Shown here in pieces: positions 1 to 11,750 of a stretch of DNA of 64,000 bases. Every line of letters starts with the position of its first letter. The first letter of the stretch is position 1. The translations under genes were made by a program, and so were the position numbers. The DNA is from Taeniopygia guttata (taxonomy: Eukaryota > Chordata > Aves > Passeriformes > Estrildidae). The notes beneath the pieces are model-generated. The model was not told the origin of the DNA. It saw only the letters and a list, made by a program, of their open reading frames with translations, and did no database searches. Location: assembly GCF_048771995.1 (NCBI RefSeq), contig NC_133063.1, positions 72,032,014-72,096,013 of the forward strand, given 5' to 3'.

Positions 1-3000
1 TGTTTTTTAGTTTATTATATTTTAGTCCATGTTACTTTTACACTTGAAGTAAGAACACCAAATTACATTTTTAAAACTTTTTGCTTAAAAGCATTTGCTA
101 TAAGAATCTATTTACTTTCAACATATGAACACCAGAGTAGTTTTTCAGTATCAGAGTACCTCATCTTATATTTTGGCAATATGATCTGATCCACTTGTTG
201 ACAGGAAACCAAAGTATGGTTTTCAGTCCTGTTACTTTCCTACATCTTGGGGGTCTGCTTTATTTTCCTTGAGGAATAGGAGGAATAGCAAACACATCTT
301 ATTAAACAAGCAATTCACAAGCATTTAAAAAAAAACCACCAAAACCATATTTAATGAATTATAAATATAATGGAATTTTACTTTATAGAGTATGAAATAA
401 ATAATCTGGGGATGGAGACATGTACATTAAATTCTCTAATTTGGATTTGTAGAATTTTTTAACTCTTGGTTAAAACAAAAACAGCAGAGAATGTATTCCA
501 TTAGGTTTATCCTTACTGGTTGTTATTTTATTGCATTGAGTTGTGAGTTTTACCTATCTTTGAATGTCATTACAGGTTAATCAATATCCAGTGTATTGAC
601 AGTACACATTCTTTTTTTCCAGTGTCTACCAAAACGTTCGAAGTAAAGATCACCCTTTGCTGATTTCCTCTTATTGTTCTGAGGAACATGCATTTTCCTA
701 GAAGCTGAGGTAAAACACTAATAAAATAAGAAATTTCTGACTTTGATCCATATGCTCTGTTTTAGGACCAGTGCCTGGAGTCGTTATTTACTTATATGTT
801 TCTTAACACCCAGCTAAAACAAAACTCCATTTTATTTCTTATAGCCATCAGTTCAAACTGGTGCAATCTGTTTATAGAAGTATTGTCAGTTTCTCCCATG
901 TATCAAAGGGGCAGAAAACACTGCACTCCACTCTTAGTGATTTTAAAGCAATGTTTCTCTTTAGTTTTCAAGTTTTGAAGAGAAAATCACTACATCAAAC
1001 TAATACTTATACAATATTGCAAAATTATTCAATACTTTTGCTTTCTTCATGCTTTCCCTCTGCTTATCTCAGTGTTTTAGTTTTGCTGCCACTTGAAAGC
1101 ATGCGATTGACTGATATAAGGCATGAAAGAATGTGACAAAGAAAGTCGTCAAGGGCCTTTATATCAGCATCTTTTCCAGATGATGTGCTAAAAAAGGTTC
1201 CGTGTCAGGAATAGTGTCTTAAAGAGAATATATATTCTATATTTACACTTTTACTTGCATTTTATGATGTAGAAGAAATATCTAGTTTTAAGTTGTCTTA
1301 TTTCCTTTCAATTTCATTACTTTCCATGCCTCCCCCTTCTTCTTTTCACACTCCTGAAATTAGAAGGATGAACAAATATATATTTGTTGTGGCACAAAAT
1401 TTGAATATATAGGGAATGATAATTTAGCTGCTCTTGTGTAAACTGGAAAACAGCAATTTCTTTCTTCAGAAATCAATAAGCACCTCAGACTCTTTTAAAT
1501 GCAGATCCAGTTTTTTTCTCTTTTATAATTCTATGCTATGTTGATTGTTGTTTAAACTAAAGCTTTTGCAAATCAACAAAAATCTCTATATATTAAATAT
1601 TTAATCTAAACTCTAGATATAAAGAAAATATTTCAATGAAAAAAATTAGCAGATTGCATACATATGACAATGATTTTTTGTGTTGTTTATGAGTAAGTAA
1701 CCACAAAGTGGATGTATTTTAGTTACCAGAGGATATATTTGAGTTACCATATATTTAGCTTTCCAGAATAAACACAGCCTGCGCCAAAAGTTAGTGTGAC
1801 AAAGGACTGCACTGTAGATTTAATTGTATGGACAGTAAGAACCAGCACTACCAAAGATGCTCAAAGTGTCATATAGAATGGAAAGATTCACCTTAGATTC
1901 AGACAAGAAGGTAGATAAACAGTAAATGGCAGACATTTCTGGGCTTTACTGCAGAGTGACATGTGCATGCTACACAAAGTACCCACCACATCTGAGTAAT
2001 CAGTTGTAGGCTTTCTTCCTTCGTGTCAGTTTTATGGCATTCAAAATTTCTTAAGTGATTGGCTATCAGATGGCAGGCTACACAAAACAATTATTCAGGA
2101 CTACTTAATTATGTCCTGTTATTTCCTTTTCAAATATTGCAAATGCTTGCCTCATGAATTGCATATAAAATGGTGAGCTCCATTTCTAGCTTACTAATTC
2201 GTCAATGTAGTTTTGTTTGTATGACCTTTTACTTCTACACTGTTCACTTGCTTTTAAACTTGTGTTCCTCCACACTAAGGATTAGGTTTTAGCAGCTGGC
2301 AGAGTCAATCTAAGATGTCATCAGAGGGAGGTTTTCTTATGCTGTATGTAGCATGGTAATTCAAGTGTGTTCTCTGTCTTGACTTTGCTACTATGTTAGC
2401 CAATATAGCTCACTAACTTATCAGAATACTGTGTCACAAAAAACAAAACTCTTCTTTATTCTCCTGAACAGACTTGATAATATACATGCAAATACTTTAA
2501 TCAGAACAAGCAAGAGACAGTTGTGAATACAGAAGATTATAAAAAGGCAAAATTAATACCTATCTCTCTTAACTGATATTAAACAGATTAATATACCTGA
2601 ACATAACCGACAAAACTGACTGAAAATCATGTGAGCAGAAAACAGAATACTTTATATATCCTCCAGAAAGCATATTTTAGAGTAGAAAACCAGCACCACA
2701 CAACTGACATGAGTAATATGTAATCTATCTCTGTGACTGGTGACTTTTATTTTTTCCTCCTTACTTCTTTCCACTAAAGTCAGATTTAAAATTAATAGTT
2801 TTATAACATCTAATTTCCAAATAACAAATGGAGATTAGATATTTAAACTGCAAGTGTATACTTTGCCAACCAATCAGAATTGGAAATAAAATCATACTCA
2901 AGATTTATCTAAGATTATCAGCACAGATCAAATTTCACATTTTGATCTGAAAAAGTTTAGAACATATTAAAAAGTGTTCAATACTGATTATAAAAATGGA

Positions 3001-4395
3001 ATAATACTTATGAAGTGTTCCACAGAAGAAAGATAATTCCAATAATTCTTTACCACACCATGTGTTGCATTTCTTAGGAAGGAAGTTTTGTAAAGGGACT
3101 ATATATTGTCATTAGGTCAAAGAGAAGATATTGCAGTAATGACTGCCATTAATTTATTTCTGTTTAATAATATTGACACTGCAAAATCCACTAACATGAG
3201 TTTATCACAAATATCAGTTAAGTAATTTTTTTTCAGAGAAAAAGAAAATATGTTGCCTAGTTCTACACATTCTCTTTTAACACTCCTGTTGGATTTGGTG
3301 TGTTCTAATTTTATGAAGAGATGCAAATGCAAAAGGATGTGCTTTTCCCTAAAGCCAACACAAAGAATAACAACAAAAACTATTATTAATAATATTTAAG
3401 TGATCAGCAACAATTTTTTTTGAGTCAGCTGAAAAACCATGAATACCACAGGCAGACTTGAAAATTAGATTCCAATAGTCATAACAGCTATGTGATGAAA
3501 AAACAGTGTGGCAGATCAAAACTATACAGTCTTCTCATTGCAAATGATAGGTTTTTCTGAAATGTTTGTTTCGACAGGTTTTTTTTCAGTAGTAATATTC
3601 TTCAGTATGTGCTGGTTTTACATCAAGATCACTACCTATCATGGCATAGACAGTAGTCTGGTGAATATGGATGGAGTATTTGAAATTACAATTTTGAACC
3701 AGGGAATAAATTCCATTACTCTATTGTTACATCGGATACACAGGTATTGCACAATCCTTTAAAATGTTTTAAAGTACTTTGTTTGGGTTTGTGTTTTATT
3801 TTGAAATGGACCAAAAACTATTTTGAAACCTTAGAGTGTTTAATTGAGGGAAATGATCTTTCATGAATTTTGCAGGGAAAAAAAAATTTAATTGAAAATG
3901 AAAATTAAAATGAAAATTAAAATTATAGTAATAATAATAGTAAACATGAAAACACCAAAAAGATACTAGAAGAACAGCAGTCAAGTATGCTAAAGATGAT
4001 GTACTCTCTAACCTTTAAGTAGGCACAAATAACCAGTTACAATCAGTTACTTTGGTGCACTGCAATGAGCCAAAGTGAGACTAGAATATCCAGAATGAGA
4101 CTATGGAAAATAACTGAAATTCCCCGTAATGCATTAATATGCTCTGTGCATATATGTGTACAACATATTCTACATGTACAGTTTCTGGAACCTGTATTGT
4201 TCTACAGTTAATCTCTGTAGGTGTTGCTGTCTTGTGGATACAAATCAAAGATAAATCTCTTACTGGGTTTTATGACACAGAACTTTCTGAGGTTTTTTCC
4301 ATATCTGAATTTAATGAAGCACCTGTAGGTGGAGTAAACTGATACATGTGCCAGAAACAAGATTAAATAAACTAAAGGAATCTCACAGAGATTTG
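1..4395. other. AT-rich single-copy DNA, no gene seen
   Basis: Reading both strands I see no exon-like coding block, no recognisable repeat family and no RNA gene. Open frames are short (under 95 codons), rich in Leu, Phe, Ile and Ser as expected from AT-rich random sequence, and carry no domain I recognise. A low-complexity stretch of A-rich words (GAAAATTAAAAT type) lies at about 3880-3945. The block could be intergenic or intronic; sequence alone does not decide. Confidence 0.6.
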
Positions 4396-4399
4396 TAAA

Positions 4400-4620
4400 G
4401 TATTGAGTTGTTTGGGGTTTTGTTGGGGTTTTTACTTTATTTGTTTTTGTGGGGATTTTGTTGGTTTTGTTTTTGTTGGGGTTTTTTTTGAGATTTTTTC
4501 TGTTGTTTTGTTTTTTTTTGTTTTTTTGTTATTGTTGTTGTTTTGGATTTGGTTTTGGTTGTTGTCATTTTTGCTTTATACCCATTTGTTTGCTTATACA
4601 AACAAACAAACAAAAAAAAA
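4400..4620. repeat. T/G-rich low-complexity tract
   Basis: The plus strand is almost entirely T and G, with repeated GTTTTG, TTGGGG and TTGTTG words, ending in a short (CAAA)n-like run and an A run before 4621. Four separate runs of four G lie between about 4410 and 4485. The open frames over it on both strands encode Phe/Leu/Cys-rich or Lys/Gln/Thr-rich strings, which are a by-product of composition, not proteins. Confidence 0.8.
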
Positions 4621-6409
4621 GGGATAAAGAATTCCAACATTGAAATGACTAACTAATCTCATTGCATAGCTCCATAAAATCTGGCAGGATTCCATCAGAA
4701 AAGGCCTGAACACCTGTGCCATATGGGCACAGAGAGGCTGCTGTGGACCATATGCTGGGAAAATGGCCCAGGAGGGATTACTAGTCATTGGATAGGCAGC
4801 ATGAGAAGCCATGCAAGAAGAATGTCTATCAACCACAGCCTTACAATCCAGAACTATCAGCATTTGAGCTAACTGCTGAAATAATCTGGTATGTACAGCC
4901 TGGTAAGGAGGAAAGGCCTATCAAACCAAATGGTATCTCAGTACATAATTCATAGACTTCAATTGTGTAATATCAATGCAGTCGAAGTAATTTATAAATA
5001 GTGACTTTTAAACTAAAATCAACTACACATGAGCTAAATAACCAATAATCTCCTTACAATTTATGCAAAGTATAAAATATTGACATTACAGTCAGGGAGG
5101 ACAGAAGGGGTGAAGATGAGGCTGGAAGAAAAAAGTAAATAATTCTGATGCAAAGACTGCAAGCCCATATGCAGTCTTTGAAAACTTAAGCAGTCAGTTC
5201 TATGCAAATGCAAATGAAAAGGTAAGATCCCCTTCTTTCTTTTAAGTATTCTTAAAAGAATATACAGTATTCTTAGTCATAAGATATTCACCAAGTATTC
5301 AGTACAGAATGCTGTAGAACTCTATAAAATAGAAAAAATAAGTATTGTCACATGGTTATAATTTAGAAGGAAAACACATGTTTTAAGGAAAGCACAGTAA
5401 AGATACAAAAATTCAATAAGGATTGTTTAATTTTTGGTTTTTTTCCCCATATATTTTAATTACAAATTAAATTAATCTTTTACTTTTATTTTGCAGTTCA
5501 GTAGCTGTATTGCTACCTGAGTAAACATACCAATTTCAGTGACCTTAAAACAAATAATTAGCATAGCACTAATGTAATGGCATTTTGTGTGTCAGATGTG
5601 CTAAAAAACAGGTGCCTAATAGAGCCTTGTCACGTGTGTTCCCCGCCAGAACTTTCTCATACAAAACCCTCATACTTCTGAAGTCATTATTTAACTGTAA
5701 CTTTTCCTCACTCTCCTTTGAAGCAATTTGTATGGAATAAAAATAGTTTTTATCAGCACCCAAAAGAGTCATTCCAGAAAAGAAAAGATCATATGTCTGC
5801 TGACAAGCACTATAAGCTAGTCCAAATAGACAAGCATTGTCAGTGGTAAAAAGCTTTCAGCAAACCAACAGGAAGGTTATAATTTCTTGCTCTTCTGTAT
5901 TTATATGCAGTTTCTTTATTGCCTTATGCTTTTGCAATTTGCCTCTCTTTAACCTCAAATATATCATTGCCTCACAGATGTGGTGATAAAGAGACCTTTT
6001 GGGTATTATTAACCAAATTTTCAGTTTCCACAAGTAAGCTTGAGAAGAACTGGAGAAATTATGAACCTTGCAAGAACAAATAATGACATTCACAGGAGTT
6101 ATTCTATTATTAACACACATTAAGTGTACCTTTATCTTAGACATTACATTGGAAAAAAATAGTTTTTTGTTTATTTTTCAAATATTATATTTTTTCTTTA
6201 CTTTCAACCTTTCATTCTAATTTTCATCATTGACTGGTAAAAAGAAAAAAAAAAAGGAAACAAAATATTAGTAGCTTATGAGACAGAAAAATTAACCTTG
6301 CCTGTTGTACAAATGCATGGTTGGCTTGAGCAGTTCAGCAGTTGTTCCTAGATACAATCATTTCAGAGAGATGTAAAGTTTTGGTCGCAGTAATGTCCCA
6401 TTTCTGAAG
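4621..6409. other. AT-rich single-copy DNA with one perfect hairpin
   Basis: No gene or repeat family is recognised. The segment at about 4670-4870 is slightly GC-richer than its surroundings and could be an old repeat remnant, but nothing in it identifies a family. A perfect 11-bp inverted repeat lies at 5151-5180. Short open frames on the minus strand have no recognisable domain. Confidence 0.5.
5151..5180. repeat. Perfect 11-bp inverted repeat (hairpin)
   Basis: The left arm CAAAGACTGCA (5151-5161) and right arm TGCAGTCTTTG (5170-5180) are exact reverse complements separated by an 8-base loop. There is no following T run, no flanking gene and no longer imperfect stem visible, so a terminator or microRNA reading is not supported. 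Confidence 0.75.
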
Positions 6410-6484
6410 CCTAACCCAGAATAAAGCCTGTCTCTTGGCAGCCATTTAAAGACTAACCCAGCCCTAACCCAGAATAAAGCCTGT
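6410..6484 (+). repeat. Two 22-bp direct repeats holding CCTAACCC
   Basis: The word CCTAACCCAGAATAAAGCC plus three more identical bases occurs at 6410-6431 and again at 6463-6484, 53 bp apart; a shorter related word (CTAACCCAG) sits between them near 6453. The pattern suggests a small local duplication. CCCTAACCC in the second copy resembles one and a half telomere units, but there is no array. Confidence 0.75.
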
Positions 6485-9228
6485 GTCCTGACAGGCAGAT
6501 AAATTTTGAAATCTGGATCCAGAAAAAGCAGTTGAATGGCCAGTTGCCACTGAAAGTTTAAGGATAATTACACCTTTAAATCAGCCTGGTTTTGGAAACT
6601 TCAGTATTCATTGAGTTTAGTGAACATTGAATGAAGCAGCTCTTTCCTTCAGAAACATTAATGAGGAAAAGTCTCTTCATTTGACACAGAAATAATAATT
6701 TGCTCTGCCAATATGTGGATGATTATGGAGGGAACGGAAGTGTATTTGCTTTCATTACAATCATGCCAAAGGCAAAGTGTCTAAAAACCCACTCACCTCA
6801 TGTTATTAAGTAGCAGAAGGAAACTCATAAATCACTATTCATTTTGAATCACATAAAATAATCATGTCTAATTGGGACCTTATTATTTCATTATTCATCT
6901 TGTTTTATTGGGAGCAGTCCAAAATACTAAGTCATAATATATAGTCTATCACAAAACACTCTGCTATGTGCTGGCACATATATTGGCTTCAAAGATTTCC
7001 TTCCTGTTTTTCATTTGTATACTAGAGACTCGTTATTTAAAAATAAATCACTAAAAAGGCACTTCTGCTGTGGACAATACTGTGTTCTGTGTGTGTATTC
7101 AACATAAATGCCTTTTGCTTTAGACTTTAGGATTGTTTGATATTGTATCAGTTTCCATTAAATTATTCTTCACAGTTTGGAATTCTAGACTGATAATACT
7201 TTTTTTTTCTTGTGTATCCTTTTTTCCCTAAAATTTTATAGTCAATTATGTAGCCATAATTGCTAGCATTTGAAATAAATTATTGCACCTCCTTCTTTAT
7301 GAAAAATTATACCATCTTCCTTATTTTTCTGTGGTTTGGAGCGAGATGTAGAGTTTGTTTTAAAACTCTTGACTCCTGCCATGGTTTCTGAAAACCTTCA
7401 TATATATTACAGTTAGATAATCCATTTCTGAGAGGCACCATTCACCCTTTAAAAAACCTGACCTATGTTCTGTAACTCAAATTATCCTTTTGAATTCTAT
7501 TCCTCAAGATCACCGAGATCTAGTTTCCTTAGAGAAGTGCTTTCTTATAGTCACTGGTAAAAAATTATTTTCCTCACACCATATTTTCTTGAGCAGCACA
7601 AATGAAAAAAATAGAGAAGATACAACAAAAGTGCTCAATAATATTCAACTAAAAAGGATAATAAGTACCATTTCAGCATTCACAATGGAAACTGAAAATA
7701 ATCCCCATTAAATACACTCAATAGGAATGCAGAAAGTAACTTCAGAATTGATATAAAATTGGCAGAGCTTCCCTGAAGTCAGTGGGATTTTGCTGAATTA
7801 CATCACCTAGGAATTTGCTTTCCTGGGGGGAATAAAAAGTATTTTAAACTTAAAATAATAATGGATGGATTTTCTTAGAAATTACAATAACATTTCTATA
7901 AAAGTCTTCTATCTTTTTTTTCCTAATACATGTCAGCTGAATCAATCACGTGAAATGTTCTAACTTGTAAAATGTTAAATAAGATACTGAGGCAAAAATA
8001 GGATAGCTAGTTGTAGAGCAAAATGCAGTTGTTCATTGAAAAAAACCTACTGTATGGATTTCTCTGCCTGAAATATGTTGATTAATATAACAAACATTAC
8101 AAAAAGAAAAGAAAGAAACTACATAACTAATGTCACATAGAGGGCAGAAGTCTTAAGATCAATTAATAAAAACACCATGAAACATTAAATTCTCAGATGA
8201 GATATAAACTTCTTAGTGATGACAAAATTTTCTGCTGTATCTAGCAACAGCATGTTTTATTAAGTCATCAAATACATCCAATACCATTTAAAGCAAAATT
8301 AGCAAAGATAAAGATAAATTATAAAGATAAAGCCATTATATATGCTTCAACTTCATCTCCAGGAAATGTCATGTGGAAAAAGATCACACACCATTTTGAA
8401 TGTTGTCTCAAATATAAACATATTTCATTGTTAAATCAAATGTAAGCACATTTGATTGTTAAAATAATTGCCAGATCTCCCGTGGTAACATGAATATGCT
8501 GTATGTAAATTTTTACCAAAAAAAATTATATGCTTCTGAAAGAATTCTGTAGCTGTCCCTGAATTTTCGTAGTCAAAAAGCTAGTACAAACACAGGAACT
8601 TCTCCACAAATGTCCACTGGAAGAATGTTCCTTGGTCCTTATCAGTATTTGAATACTGCTTTAAAATATTTCTGATATTTGTCACGTGTTCAATGCCACA
8701 ATATTTTCAGGGGCATACTTACTATGACAAAGACTTTTCTGAGGCCACTGGAGATTCAAGATGTTCTAGTGTTGGCATTTTGAGTTGTACCAGTTCCAAT
8801 ATGGGTTTTTGCTTGCTCCACAATCCTTTCAGAATGTACTTGCTGTGATGTGCACATAACCATGGCCACAGGCACTTTGAAGTGTATCTCTTTCCATGTG
8901 GGTGTACATCCTACTTCACACTGGACTTCCAGGCTGCCCCATACAGCAGCACACAAAAAGCAGGAAAACCCTAGTCTGCTGCCAATCCAGACAACAACTT
9001 ATTGAAATTATTCCAGTCACAGGAGAGCAGATTACAAGGACTACAGCAATCAGCAAAATCAAAAAGTATCTGGGCTTCAATATAGTGTCAAGCAAGCAAG
9101 CAAGCCCCATGGCAAGTACAGGACCCTTTCAGTTACTAGCTAAACAGTCATAAATTTGGGCTAGCACACTTCAATCAAATCTGTTATCTTTAACCCTTGA
9201 ACCCTATTGGGTTCCTAAAATAGACTGC
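6485..9228. other. AT-rich single-copy DNA, no gene seen
   Basis: No exon, RNA gene or repeat family is recognised. The part at about 6560-6960 has the balanced, homeodomain-site-rich look of vertebrate conserved non-coding DNA (TAAT and ATTA cores, few simple repeats), but conservation cannot be seen from one sequence. A short (CAAG)4 run lies near 9090-9105. Confidence 0.5.
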
Positions 9229-9789
9229 TGTGGTTTAAGTTGCATTGAGAGCTAAGCACCACACAGATGCTTACTTACTACCCCTTAGCATTTGGGATAG
9301 AGAACTGAAAGAGTAAAAGTGAGAAAACTGATGTGCTGATGTAAAATAGATTAATAGGTTTAAAGCTGCAGAGCAAAGCAAGGAATTCTTTCACCACTTC
9401 TCATGGGCAGGCAGGTGCTCAGGCATCAGGAACAGAGAGCTCCAGCATGTGTTAATGGTGACTTGGGAAGACAAATGTCATCACTCCAAATGTGTCCCTC
9501 TCTCTTCTTCTTCACTATCTTTATTTACTTAGCTTGATGCCATTTGGCATGGAATAATAGCCTTTGGGTCAGTTTGGTCAGCAGTTCTGAGTCTGTCCCC
9601 TCCCAGTCTCCTGTGCACCACCAGCCTCCTCCTTGCAGGGAAGCATGAAAAACATGCTGTGTATGAATTGTTCAGCAGTAACTAGAACATGACTCTGTTA
9701 TCAACTCTATTTTCACCAAAAATCAGAAACACAAAACTATGTGAGCTACTATAAAGAAAATTAGTCATATCCCATCCAAAACCAGTACA
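9229..9789 (-). mobile_element. Solo LTR of an avian ERVL-type endogenous retrovirus, minus strand
   Basis: Read on the minus strand, this 561-bp block follows the layout of a very common bird LTR. It begins TGTACTGGTTTTGGATGGGA, has a GGGAGGGGACA segment in the middle, a polyadenylation-type AATAAA, an AACACCTGCCTGCCCATG-like segment (GAGCACCTGCCTGCCCATG here), a TTTTCTCACTTTTACTC-like tail, and ends in CTTAAACCACA. Plus-strand ends are therefore TGTGGTTTAA and ACCAGTACA. No internal retroviral region (gag, pol, env) lies next to it, so it is a solo LTR. It has diverged noticeably from the family as I recall it, so it is moderately old. A target-site duplication is not evident because the right flank is a long A run. 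The strand call rests on the polyadenylation-type signal and the order of segments. Confidence 0.85.
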
Positions 9790-9813
9790 AAAAAAAAAAA
9801 AAAAAAAAAAAAA
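9789..9813 (+). repeat. (A)25 homopolymer abutting an LTR end
   Basis: An uninterrupted A run starts at the last base of the LTR at 9229-9789. It is on the side that is the 5' end of that LTR in its own orientation, so it cannot be its poly(A) tail. Confidence 0.9.
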
Positions 9814-11149
9814 GAGCAGTAGTGATAGGCAAGGTACCATGGTACATTATATATTCCACGTAGGTCAATTAAATATAATTTTTATTAAACAATCTTTCCC
9901 TACTTTGTTCTCCTTCATTCATCACTTTCTTCTGGCTGCTGTGATTATTTCCACTTTACAGTTACTGTTCAACAGACTGTCCTTCCTGCCTCCCGTTCAT
10001 GCTCTGTAAACTTATTTTCTTTTTCCTTACCATTTCTTCTATGTTCAAAATGCTGCTGAGAAAACTCCATGGGCAATCCTGTAGATCATTGTGCATAATG
10101 GATGCCAGGAAAAGAAAGCTTTTCCAACTTTTCCTACCAGAAATATACTTGATTTCAATTGAAATATAATGTGGCTGTCGTCATGTTGTCAAAAGATCTG
10201 CCTGTTTAGCCTTGGATATGACTAAAGGTAAGAAGCTTTAATTGCTTTTTAAAACTCAAGTAAATAGAACCTCCTATACTTTCATCTCAGTTTGAAGGTA
10301 ATTCCCCAGCTGATAAAGCAAGAAAATCTTCAAAATTCCTGTAAAATTTTCTTGCAAAAATGAAGATGGTAGTGGTGATTTGGTAAAAGAACTTATATTG
10401 TGGCATCTTTAGTGTTCCATACTTGACTAATTTAGGGTTTAATTTCCAAATATATATTTAATACCTTTGGACTGCACTAACGAATATAAAGTCGGAGGGG
10501 ATGTGACCTTATTTTTGAGGTTAAATGAACTAGTTTGTTGGGACTTCTACATCTTTATTTCCATGTGAAAGGAATTAATGAGTCCTTTATCTCCTCTGAC
10601 CTATCTTCTTGCTCAACATTGATGCTTATGGCTTTCAGTTTGCTTCATTCTCTTTAACTGTTTTATCATATATATGTTACTAACCTATTTAGTAATAGAT
10701 TCCCTTTCTGCTATTTTATGGAAATTATTTTCTTCCTCAAGGTTTATTTTACTATTTCAACTTCTAAACTTTCTTTCCTCACTTGGGACCCATAAATACA
10801 CTAAGAATCTAACTAAATTTATGAAAAATAGCTCCCAGAAAAGCTGAATTTCCTTCCTCTTTCTTCCCCATCAGATCAAGATGTTGCTTTGTTTTCAATT
10901 TTTGTACACACTCAAAAACATTTTATGTGAAACTCTGAGAATTAAAGTAATTAAGGAAAATATCCAGCTGAATCAGAAACTATTACGACCACTGTCAAAT
11001 CTCCGTCTTCACACTGGCAGTTGATCATGATACTGAAGAAGAGTGTGAAGACTGGAATATTCACATTTGGTATCAGTATTTTCTGGGAAAAATTTAATGT
11101 GTAAGACATGTTTGTTAACTTGTCTCTCAGTTATAACCAAAAGAAGTAG
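9814..11149. other. AT-rich single-copy DNA between two LTRs
   Basis: There are no retroviral coding remnants between the minus-strand LTR upstream and the plus-strand LTR downstream. This supports two independent solo LTRs, as does their opposite orientation. No gene is seen. Confidence 0.6.
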
Positions 11150-11750
11150 TGTGAAAAAGTGTATCTGACTGAGCTGGAGTTCATTTTCCCATAGCAGCCC
11201 TCTCCAGCTTTGCATTGGCAGCTGAAAGAGTGTAGGCGATACACCAATGTTTTGGCTACTGCTGAGCAGCACTGGCACATCATCAGCTCTGTCTTTCCAA
11301 CAGTGCATCAGTAGGCAGGGATTTGGCAAGATCCTGGAAGGGGACACAACAAAGAGAGCTGACCAAATTGGCTAAAAGGATATTTCATACCATATTATGT
11401 CCATTCAGCCATTAAAAGCCAAGAGAGAAGAGTGGGGACTTTGGGGAAAGGAATTGAGGGTTGCATCTGTTACTGACATTTGCCTTCCAGAGCAACCAAT
11501 ATGCATACTCAAGTCCTGCTTCCCAGGAAGTAGAAGGACCACACCAACTGAAGGGAAATAGAGAATAAACATTTTGTTTTTCTTAGCTTCTGCATGCAGC
11601 CTTTATTTTTGCTTTATTAAACTGAGTTTAGCTTCACTCCTTGGCTTTTTACATTTTATTTGCTCCCTGCCTGTCCTGCTGAGTGGCTTGGTAGGCATAT
11701 GCCAAGGAATGTCAGGAGATGCATACATTAATTTATTAGCAAAAAATTTA
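11150..11750 (+). mobile_element. Old solo LTR of the same broad ERVL-like type, plus strand
   Basis: Several ordered segments match the bird LTR type found at 9229-9789, here on the plus strand: GAGTTCATTTTCCCATAGCAG near 11183-11203; a CTACTGCTGAGCAGCACTGG segment near 11256; GCTGACCAAATTGGC then GATATTTCATACCATATTATG near 11360-11400; a TTTATTAAACTGAG polyadenylation-side segment near 11614; and a tail with CCTGTCCTGCTGAGTGGC near 11670-11690. The match is much more eroded than in the other copy, so this is an older insertion. Both ends are uncertain by tens of bases and no target duplication was recognised. The open frames over it are incidental. Confidence 0.7.

Noticed and set aside
9229-11750. 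Two LTRs of a similar type 1.4 kb apart, possibly one provirus
   Set aside because: They are in opposite orientation, differ strongly in age and have no retroviral coding remnants between them.
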